In this document: positions 6,313 through 11,748 of the stretch, one piece after another | Numbering within the stretch: the stretch's first letter is position 1 | How the letters are laid out: each line of letters begins with the position of its first letter | Assembly: GCA_038327385.1 (NCBI GenBank) | Contig: JBBQKY010000074.1 | Location: forward strand, 1-11,748 | Reading direction: 5' to 3' | DNA: 11,748 nucleotides | Source of the DNA: JAWWPG01 sp038327385 | GTDB lineage: Bacteria > Actinomycetota > Actinomycetes > Propionibacteriales > Nocardioidaceae | Position numbers and translations under genes: made by a program | Notes under the pieces: generated by a model | Databases searched by the model: none | What the model was told of the DNA's origin: nothing | What the model saw: the letters and a program-made list of their open reading frames with translations, nothing else

Positions 6313-9175
6313 ATGGTGGTGTGCCGGCCTGCGGGTCCACCTCCAGTTCGAGAGTCACCTTACGGAACTCGCGCCGGGTCATCTCGGCCGCCGTTCGATC
6401 ACCCATGCCTTCTTGGATCTGCGCCAGGAGGGACCACGCGGAGTCCCTCATCGGTTCCACCATGAGCGCTCGGCGCGCCAAACGCAGCGCGTCCTGGAGC
6501 TGGCCCAGGTGTCTGTGAGCGCGCGCGGCCGAGTCGGCGGCCCCTGAACAAGCGAGACGCAACCGCTCGCGTTCCGCCACCACCCACTCGCTCGGGCCGA
6601 TCTCCGGTAGCAGATCATCGGTGTAGAGATCGACAGCCCCCGACCAGTGTCGGAGCGCCGCCTCGTCATCACCGAGACTCTGCGCGTGCTTAGCTCGCCG
6701 GATCTGTTGCTCGAACTCTTCTGTGTCGAGTACCGCTTCCGGGAGCACCAGTGCATATGCGTCGCCGCGCCGCCGCAGGGTCTTGTCTCCCAGGCCTGCA
6801 GCGGCAAGACATTGACGCACGTTCGAGACTGCGACCTGGAGGCGATGGGTGGCGGCGCCGACCGGAGCTTCCGGCCACAGGGCTTCGATGAGGACCTCTC
6901 GATGGACCTCACGGCCGTGGTCCATGGCGAGGAGCAGGAGCAGGGAACGCGATCGCGGGCGAAGGCCATCAAGTGGGAGCGGCCTATGGTCCTGGACCAG
7001 CTGGAAGTTGCCCAGGCACTGGATGCGAACTCGTCGGGGGAGCGTGCGCTCCTTCGGACCGCGATCGACGGTCTCTGCGGGAAGATCCCAGGCGCAGGCG
7101 CTGAGCAAGCGCTCGATAGTCCCAGCGCCGTCAACCAACCCAACCGTCCTCTCAAGATCGGCTGCCACCGTGGCGATGGCGACGGCGTCGTCGGAATTGG
7201 CGAGACTCGCGACGCTGGCCATAAGTCTCCACGCCCACGCTGCAAATACGGGGGCGTCGAGGGCCTGGGCCGATGCTTGCATCAGTTCGATCCATCGACG
7301 CGCGGACGCGTGCTCAGCCGCGACGGCGCGCGATGTTGCAAAGAACCACGACAGCAGGAGTACGCCCCAGTCGTCCTCGTCGGCTCGGCACTCGTCGATG
7401 AGCTTCAAGCACGCGTCGGCGCGCCAGGGCTCGGGTCGAGCAACCAACAGAGCCGCCGCCTGCAGCCCTCGGCCGATCCTGGCCAACCATGAGTGCTCAG
7501 CGAGCTCGGCCCTCAAGATAAGGTCTTCGAGCTCACTCACATAGGACTTTCGTGCACCGTCCGCAATCTCCGCCACTGTCAGGGCGAGCCAGGCCGACAG
7601 CTGGCTGAAGGTCTCCGCCCCTTCATCCATCCCCGATCTCTCGCCCACCAGGGTGGTCAGACACGCTCGGGCCTCCGCCACCCTCCCCGCAAGCAGCCTG
7701 CTGATCCCCTCCGCCAGTGGATGCGCCTCCGCCGATCCGGGGCTCGGAGGCGGCTGTACCCGGCGAGTGGCGAAGCGCACCAGCTCGACCACACCACGTG
7801 AGGACGCCAGATGCTGGGTAGACGTGGACCGTGCTCCCATGAGCACGGCGTCTGGCAGCCACGGCGAAGCCAGACCGCGCTCCTCTGCGCATCTGGAGAC
7901 GAAGTCCGAATCATCGAGAAGCGACTCTGCGTGGCGGTAGGTCCGGGTCGCGGCCGCAACCGACCCGGAGCGAAGTAACCGCCTCGCCCGGGCCAAGGTG
8001 AGCCATGGGTCGTCGTCGGGGAGAGGGAGGCGCGTCAACGAGTCCGGACTAAACGCGATTTGTACGTCGCTTTGTTGCAGCAATCGCGCAACCGACCCCC
8101 AGTCGTTCGAGAGGGCGTACGCACGCAGGGCCTCGCGGATATGGCCGGCCTCCTCCAGCAGTCGAGCACTTCTCGCGTGCAGGTCAGCAGCGGCCCGGAC
8201 GCCGAGCTCGTCGACGAGAAGTCCCTCGAGATGGGTCTGAAGGACCTGGTGATACCGGTAGTAGGACCCGTCCTCGGAGGCGACCGTGAAGAACTGGAGG
8301 CGCTCTAGCTCGTCGAGGATCGTGGCGCTTCCCGTTTTGTTCAAGAGCGCGTCACACAGCGGCCCAGTCAGTCGGCTCAATGTGCTGGTGTACAGCAGGA
8401 AGATACGGCGTTCCGGATCGAGCTCCTTCAGGACGTTCCAGGTGAGGTACGAGCGGAAGAGCTTGCTACGGCCGTTGAGGTGTGCCACAGCTCGAGACCG
8501 CTCGGCGTCCGACTTGCCGGATGTCGCGAGCTGGAACAGTTTGAGCCCAGCTGCCCATCCGCCCGTCTGGCGGGTCAGCGCCGCCGCCGCCTCGGGCGAC
8601 AGCGGCTCCTCGTAGACCCTGCGGAAGAGCTCCTCGACCTCCCAGTAGCGAAACCGGAGGGAGTCGTTGTCGAGCTCCAACAACGTGCCGGACACCAACA
8701 GGCGCGGCGCATTGATGCCCAGGGGGCGGCGGGATCCCACGGTCACCCGAAGCTGCGATGGCCGGAGCCGGAGAAACCGCTCGAGAGCGGCTTGCGCAGG
8801 CGTGCCGTTCAGTACGTGCGCGTCGTCGATGATGAGCTGGACGGCGCCGTCTGCCGACGCAGCAACCGACGAGACGATGTCTTCGACCGTCCAGGCCGGC
8901 TGCGGGCGCAGCGGTACAGCATGCGATAGCGCTCGCGACAGGTTAGCCACGAAGGCAGGTTCAGACGTGTCCTCCGGCGCGGCTAGATACCAGGCGACCG
9001 GGAGGGGATTGGCCGCGGCAACCCGAGCCAGCAATGTGGTCTTTCCCGATCCGGCGGGCGCCACAATGGTGATGAGCGAAGGGCCATCGCCATTGAGTAT
9101 GGGCTGCTCCAAACGCTGCCGTTCGAGCGCGAACGGACGAGCCCCGACTCCCCTGCCGCGGGAGCCGCTCACCAT
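6254..9175 (-). CDS. MalT-like STAND ATPase fused to a C-terminal SARP (winged helix + BTAD) regulator
   Basis: This 973-residue protein is a probable cytoplasmic transcription regulator. Residues about 13-330 form a MalT/STAND-type ATPase: Walker A APAGSGKT at 39-46, Walker B LIIDDAH at 114-120, the MalT-like TGGWAAGL at 204-211, and YRYHQVLQTHLEGLL near 306-320. The middle (about 330-700) is helical and probably TPR-like, as expected for a ligand or partner sensor. Residues about 715-815 are an OmpR-type winged helix in the SARP style (VRIQCLGNFQLV, then VLIEALWPEAP and THRLQVAVSNVR). Residues about 816-955 are a BTAD domain (ALRHWSGAVDLYTDDLLPEI, then SEWVVAERERLRL). Classical large SARPs such as AfsR carry the DNA-binding part first, so the order here is reversed. 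Leu400 is a TTA codon. The start is uncertain: ATG at 9175 has GGGCGAG immediately before it rather than at normal spacing, and the adjoining GTG (9172) is possible. It lies 42 bases downstream of the hydrolase gene, likely in one transcript, and overlaps the baseplate operon tail-to-tail. Targets are unknown, and the eCIS operon or the hydrolase are natural candidates. Confidence 0.9.
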   Translation of the reverse strand: MVSGSRGRGVGARPFALERQRLEQPILNGDGPSLITIVAPAGSGKTTLLARVAAANPLPVAWYLAAPEDTSEPAFVANLSRALSHAVPLRPQPAWTVEDIVSSVAASADGAVQLIIDDAHVLNGTPAQAALERFLRLRPSQLRVTVGSRRPLGINAPRLLVSGTLLELDNDSLRFRYWEVEELFRRVYEEPLSPEAAAALTRQTGGWAAGLKLFQLATSGKSDAERSRAVAHLNGRSKLFRSYLTWNVLKELDPERRIFLLYTSTLSRLTGPLCDALLNKTGSATILDELERLQFFTVASEDGSYYRYHQVLQTHLEGLLVDELGVRAAADLHARSARLLEEAGHIREALRAYALSNDWGSVARLLQQSDVQIAFSPDSLTRLPLPDDDPWLTLARARRLLRSGSVAAATRTYRHAESLLDDSDFVSRCAEERGLASPWLPDAVLMGARSTSTQHLASSRGVVELVRFATRRVQPPPSPGSAEAHPLAEGISRLLAGRVAEARACLTTLVGERSGMDEGAETFSQLSAWLALTVAEIADGARKSYVSELEDLILRAELAEHSWLARIGRGLQAAALLVARPEPWRADACLKLIDECRADEDDWGVLLLSWFFATSRAVAAEHASARRWIELMQASAQALDAPVFAAWAWRLMASVASLANSDDAVAIATVAADLERTVGLVDGAGTIERLLSACAWDLPAETVDRGPKERTLPRRVRIQCLGNFQLVQDHRPLPLDGLRPRSRSLLLLLAMDHGREVHREVLIEALWPEAPVGAATHRLQVAVSNVRQCLAAAGLGDKTLRRRGDAYALVLPEAVLDTEEFEQQIRRAKHAQSLGDDEAALRHWSGAVDLYTDDLLPEIGPSEWVVAERERLRLACSGAADSAARAHRHLGQLQDALRLARRALMVEPMRDSAWSLLAQIQEGMGDRTAAEMTRREFRKVTLELEVDPQAGTPPFMLDRTPRPPALDASRARA
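7976..7978 (-). promoter_or_regulatory. In-frame TTA leucine codon in the regulator (possible bldA-type control)
   Basis: Codon 400 of the regulator, in the segment LARARRLLRSG between the ATPase and the helical middle, is TTA. I found no other in-frame TTA in this gene, in the visible hydrolase, or in the eCIS genes: the other TTA strings I noticed there are out of frame. In Streptomyces the only tRNA reading TTA is made late in development, so such codons often limit regulators. Whether that applies to this organism is inference. Confidence 0.6.
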
Positions 9176-9217
9176 CTCGCCCGACTCGGAACGTGTCCCA
9201 CGCTGGTCTCCGATCGG
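9176..9217 (-). other. 42-base spacer between hydrolase and regulator genes
   Basis: The spacer holds no recognisable terminator hairpin and no convincing -35/-10 promoter. It is short enough that co-transcription of hydrolase and regulator is the simplest reading. Its last bases before the regulator ATG are purine-rich (GGGCGAG) but directly abut the start codon. Confidence 0.5.
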
Positions 9218-11748
9218 TCAGTGCCACGCGAAGCCGGATGCGGGGTCCTCGTGGCTGCCATCGTCGGCCAGGCCGGGATCGGTGCTCGAGTCGGTACCGT
9301 CGTCGACGCTGGGGGTCGTGACCGGCGCATGCAAGGGATCGAGGCCGTAGCGCATCTCGAAGGAGTCGGTGACACCGTCTGAGTCAGTGTCCGGGGCATT
9401 CGGGTCGAGTCCCAAGGCCACCTCGGTGCTGTCGCTCAAGCCGTCATGGTCCGTGTCGCTCGAGTGCGCGTCCAGGCCAAGCCGCTTCTCGACCACATCG
9501 GTGAGCCCATCGTGGTCGCTGTCCCTGAGCCCGTGCCGCGCGTTCTGTGCGAAGACGCCAGTCCCGACGACTCCGGCGATCCCTGGGAGATGGCCGGCGT
9601 CGGTCCCGGCCGCTATCTCTACCTTGTCGGATCGGCCGTCGTGGTCGGTGTCCCTCGACAGCGGGTCGGTGTGAGTGACCAGCGCCTCATAGGCGTCAGA
9701 GAGGTGGTCGTGGTCGCTGTCCTTCAGGTTCGGGTCCGTCCCGGCCAGCTTCTCGAAGGCGTCCGAGAGCCCGTCGTGGTCGGCGTCCGAGGGCGTCTCC
9801 GGGGCGGTACCGGCGTACATCTCGTCGTACGACAGCGCCGTCGACACGGCCTGTGTGTGGTCGCTAGGGATCGCGTTCCCGGTCATGGCGCTGGTCAGGA
9901 CCGCATTCGTCACCGAGCCCGAACCAAGACCCGGGATGACACCGGCGTACTGGAACCGCCCGGTCGCCGGGAACTCGTTCACACCGTAACTCGTCCCGCG
10001 GGCCTCGATGGTCTTCCCGTTGCCGAGGCTGATCGCCACGTGCGACAGCGTCGGTCGAGGGCCGCCAGGGGTCGGCAAACTGGAGAACTCGAAGAGCAAC
10101 GCACCGGGAGTCTTCAAGGCTTCACTGACTGGCATCAGCGCGTTGTGGTCCTTGAGAGCAAGGTACTGGTACATGGCACCGTCCGGGACCGTCACGCCGG
10201 CCTGCGCCGCCGCCCATTGAGTGAGCTCGGAGCAGTCGAAGGCATTCGGATCGGGGTCGCTGAGCGAGACCTCGTGTCCGTAGATGTACTTATCGCCCGC
10301 CTGAGCGACGGCGGCATGGAGGAACTCCTCCAGCTTGTTGTTGGACTGGGGCGTGGTACCAGCGGCGACCGCGCTCGCGGTAACGGCTCCGCCGTCGAGG
10401 TGCTGCAACCAAGCCTCGTAGTCAAAGGCCGTGACCGGAACGCGTGCCTCGGTGTCCGCGGCATGGTCAGCGAGACCATCCAGTCCCGCCCGGTAGGCGA
10501 CCACCTGGCCGGCCGCCTCTGTGGACAGGTCATGATCGCCGATGGCCACCGCGTGGATGTGGTCGCCGTCGAAGTTGGCCGTGGTTCGATGCCAGGCCGC
10601 GAACCCCGAGAGTCGCATGGCATGAACGGTGTCTTCAATCTGCTGTGGCGTCATCCCGGCCGTGTTGACATCGATCGCGCCCCCACCGTCGTGTGTTCCC
10701 GCCGAGGCCTGCGCACCCTGTCCGCCCATGTAGGAGCCTTGGAGAATCGACAGGTTACGGCCGAGCTGCTGATCGGTCTGGTCCACCATCGCGATGGTGC
10801 GCCCGTTGAGGATGAGCGGTCGTCCCGAAGAGTCCTCGCCCAGGTGGAAGCGGTGGTACGCCTGGCCGGGCTCGAGCGCGACCTTCTGGTACGCCTCAGT
10901 CGGCGGCTGTGTGAAGTTGACCAGCTGTGGGCGAGCCGGGGTCGAGTCGGTAGGTCCGTTGCTCGCCGAGCCGTCACTGACTGGAGTCGGCAAGTCGCCG
11001 GTCCCGGTGTCGGCCTGCAAGGGGTCGGTCCCGTACCGCATCTCGATCTGGTCGGACAGTCCGTCGTGGTCTGAATCCCACGCCATCGGATCCAGTCCGA
11101 ACGCCACCTCGGTGCTGTCCGAGAGCCCGTCGTGGTCACTGTCGGCCTGCAGCGCATCGGTGTGCGAGACGGCCTTCTCGTAGGCGTCGGAAAGTCCGTC
11201 ATGGTCGGTGTCCGACGAGCGCAGATCAGTGCCGGCGGCCCGTTCGAACGCATTGCTGAGTCCGTCGTGGTCGCTGTCGCGCTGGGCACCGAGGGCCAGG
11301 CCGTGGTTGATCTGGTCGTACGGCGCTGACCCGCCGTCGAACGAGGCGCCCTGCAGCCCACCTGACGAACTGTCAGTCAGCGGTGCGGGAAGCGCGGCGC
11401 CATACCCTATGACCCCCCGGCCGTCACCTTGATGGCCCGTGACCGCCTCCACCTTGGGTAGGTACTGCATGTAGGCGGCGCTGCCTGTGCCTCCGGTATG
11501 GGTCGTTGTCCACGGCCTCATGTCCGTGCCGTGGTTGGAGATGTCGTACGCCGCCCTGGCGTTGTTCAGCGGGTTGGAGAGGTCTCCCCACTGGTTTTGT
11601 CGGACTCCGGACGCGACGTTGATCTGCCACAACCCCTCGGAGTGCTCTCCGTAGGGATTCAGCGCGTCAGTACGTCCGCCCGACTCAGCCAGGGCAATGG
11701 CGGTCCATGTCGTCGCCTGCTGGGGAGTAAAACCAGCTTCCAGCGCCG
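9218..11748 (-). CDS. Multidomain peptidoglycan hydrolase with thrombospondin type-3 calcium repeats, 5' end beyond the window
   Basis: The frame is open from the right edge to TGA at 9218-9220, 842 visible residues. The TTG at 11632 is only the Leu of a conserved GLWQINV motif, not a start. Domains in order, numbered from that TTG codon as residue 1: (1) lysozyme-like transglycosylase, from the edge to about residue 75, with the catalytic-type Glu in AIALAESGG (codon 11684-11686), then GLWQINV and NPLNNARAAYDIS; (2) four calcium repeats, 119-204; (3) a Pro/Thr-rich linker; (4) an M15-like zinc peptidase, about 285-375, with H314 and D321 in THDGGGAID and DHIH at 357-360; (5) NlpC/P60, about 433-568, with Cys467 in FDCSEL, His531 in SHVAI and Glu543; (6) six calcium repeats, 616-766; (7) an acidic tail. 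Together these could cut glycan strands and two kinds of peptide bond. A signal peptide cannot be judged because the N terminus is outside. It could be a secreted wall hydrolase, an eCIS-linked lysis factor or a cargo. The domain calls are firm and the role is inferred. Confidence 0.9.
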   Translation of the reverse strand, partial: ALEAGFTPQQATTWTAIALAESGGRTDALNPYGEHSEGLWQINVASGVRQNQWGDLSNPLNNARAAYDISNHGTDMRPWTTTHTGGTGSAAYMQYLPKVEAVTGHQGDGRGVIGYGAALPAPLTDSSSGGLQGASFDGGSAPYDQINHGLALGAQRDSDHDGLSNAFERAAGTDLRSSDTDHDGLSDAYEKAVSHTDALQADSDHDGLSDSTEVAFGLDPMAWDSDHDGLSDQIEMRYGTDPLQADTGTGDLPTPVSDGSASNGPTDSTPARPQLVNFTQPPTEAYQKVALEPGQAYHRFHLGEDSSGRPLILNGRTIAMVDQTDQQLGRNLSILQGSYMGGQGAQASAGTHDGGGAIDVNTAGMTPQQIEDTVHAMRLSGFAAWHRTTANFDGDHIHAVAIGDHDLSTEAAGQVVAYRAGLDGLADHAADTEARVPVTAFDYEAWLQHLDGGAVTASAVAAGTTPQSNNKLEEFLHAAVAQAGDKYIYGHEVSLSDPDPNAFDCSELTQWAAAQAGVTVPDGAMYQYLALKDHNALMPVSEALKTPGALLFEFSSLPTPGGPRPTLSHVAISLGNGKTIEARGTSYGVNEFPATGRFQYAGVIPGLGSGSVTNAVLTSAMTGNAIPSDHTQAVSTALSYDEMYAGTAPETPSDADHDGLSDAFEKLAGTDPNLKDSDHDHLSDAYEALVTHTDPLSRDTDHDGRSDKVEIAAGTDAGHLPGIAGVVGTGVFAQNARHGLRDSDHDGLTDVVEKRLGLDAHSSDTDHDGLSDSTEVALGLDPNAPDTDSDGVTDSFEMRYGLDPLHAPVTTPSVDDGTDSSTDPGLADDGSHEDPASGFAWH
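9335..9787 (-). repeat. C-terminal block of six thrombospondin type-3-like calcium repeats
   Basis: Six copies of a DxDxDGxxDxxE unit occur in the hydrolase at residues 616, 638, 661, 704, 726 and 748, numbered from the TTG codon at 11630-11632. Most read DSDHDGLSD or DTDHDGLSD. Variations are DHDHLSD in copy 2 (Gly to His), DHDGRSD in copy 3 and DSDGVTD in copy 6. A longer Gly/Val-rich insertion separates copies 3 and 4. The alternating Asp residues match calcium-chelating loops, so the segment is probably disordered without calcium and rigid with it. Confidence 0.9.
9929..10336 (-). other. NlpC/P60 peptidase domain of the hydrolase
   Basis: A Cys-His-Glu arrangement is visible: Cys at codon 10232-10234, His at 10040-10042 and, twelve residues after the His, Glu at 10004-10006. 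The same spacing with Glu as third residue is known in RipA of Mycobacterium tuberculosis, whereas E. coli Spr has His there. This indicates an active D,L-endopeptidase that cuts the stem peptide. Confidence 0.88.
10508..10780 (-). other. M15-like zinc D-Ala-D-Ala peptidase domain of the hydrolase
   Basis: The stretch LSILQGSYMGG, then ASAGTHDGGGAIDV, then GFAAWHR and FDGDHIHAVAIG shows the HxxxxxxD pair and a later DHxH, the pattern of M15-type zinc carboxypeptidases and endopeptidases. The usual acidic catalytic position is Asp rather than the Glu of VanX. Sequence similarity beyond the motifs is weak by eye, so activity is likely but less certain than for the NlpC/P60 part. Confidence 0.65.
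11021..11278 (-). repeat. Internal block of four thrombospondin type-3-like calcium repeats
   Basis: Four DxDxDGxxDxxE units lie at hydrolase residues 119, 141, 164 and 186 (same numbering), between the transglycosylase and the M15-like domain. In copy 1 the last chelating Asp is Asn (DHDGLSNAFE). The inter-repeat sequences (AGTD, HTD, STEVAxGLDP, EMRYGxDPLQA) match those of the C-terminal block in the same order, pointing to duplication of the whole block. Confidence 0.9.
11408..11748 (-). other. Lysozyme-like transglycosylase domain of the hydrolase, N-terminal side cut by window edge
   Basis: Translation from the right edge gives ALEAGFTPQQATTWTAIALA then ESGGRTDALNP, GLWQINV, and NPLNNARAAYDIS followed by RPWTTTH. 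The Glu before SGG, the GLWQI motif and the NA..AY helix are the hallmarks of the SLT/lysozyme-like fold that cleaves glycan strands between MurNAc and GlcNAc. The domain looks close to complete. Confidence 0.85.

Noticed and set aside
6647..7492. A 281-codon open frame on the + strand opposite the regulator
   Set aside because: The regulator's domains on the - strand account for this region, and the + frame has no family features and no good ribosome site.
8961..9227. Alternative - strand frame overlapping the regulator start, beginning at 9227
   Set aside because: Arg/Gly-rich shadow without a domain. The ATPase with Walker A is in the other frame.
9446..11074. A 542-codon open frame on the + strand opposite the hydrolase
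   Set aside because: It is a shadow frame of high-GC coding DNA. Its product is Val/Arg-rich low complexity with no domain, while the - strand frame shows three catalytic domains and calcium repeats.
9335..11278. Regularly spaced near-identical DNA units (CCGTCGTGGTC-type) resembling a tandem repeat or CRISPR-like array
   Set aside because: They encode the DHDGLSD calcium loops in frame, spacing follows protein repeats, and the sequences between them are related rather than unique spacers.
11630..11632. TTG as start codon of the hydrolase
   Set aside because: It falls inside the conserved GLWQINV motif, and the frame continues upstream to the window edge with the rest of the transglycosylase domain.

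Overview
The window comes from a high-GC Gram-positive bacterium, most likely an actinomycete. GC is high throughout, genes are packed with 4-base overlaps and strong GGAGG-type ribosome sites, and the single in-frame TTA codon I found lies in a large SARP-type regulator. I cannot name the genus. No rRNA, tRNA, insertion sequence or CRISPR array is visible.

Bases 1-6312 (+ strand) hold part of an extracellular contractile injection system (eCIS) operon, related to Afp/PVC/MAC and to the cytoplasmic CIS particles of Streptomyces. In order it contains the 3' end of a Pro/Ala-rich accessory gene, a gp19-type inner tube protein, a LysM-bearing tube/spike adaptor (Afp7/Cis7 type), a VgrG-like spike hub (Afp8/Cis8), a gp25-type baseplate protein (Afp9/Cis9), a baseplate-J-like wedge protein (Afp11/Cis11) and a short tail-protein-I-like wedge protein (Afp12/Cis12 type). 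Spacing is 8-14 bases or overlapping, so the block is one transcription unit for tube initiation and baseplate assembly. The sheath, AAA+ ATPase, cap, tape measure, tail fibres and a PAAR tip are not in the window. Any of them may lie upstream of base 1.

Bases 6254-11748 (- strand) hold a second unit that converges on the first. Transcription enters from the right edge. The first gene is 5'-truncated and encodes a very large peptidoglycan hydrolase. It has a lysozyme-like transglycosylase domain, four thrombospondin type-3 calcium repeats, an M15-like zinc peptidase domain, an NlpC/P60 domain with a Cys-His-Glu triad, and six more calcium repeats. Forty-two bases downstream starts a 973-residue regulator with a MalT-like STAND ATPase at the N terminus and a SARP-type winged helix plus BTAD domain at the C terminus. 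Its last codons overlap the 3' end of the baseplate operon by 59 bp.

My reading is that the window joins a particle-building operon to a candidate cell-wall-cutting partner and a candidate switch. The hydrolase carries three wall-cutting activities on calcium-binding linkers and could open the wall for particle release, be a cargo, or act in programmed lysis. The regulator, possibly limited by the TTA-reading leucyl tRNA, could tie both units to development or stress. The domain calls rest on visible motifs. The functional link between the two units is inference from position.
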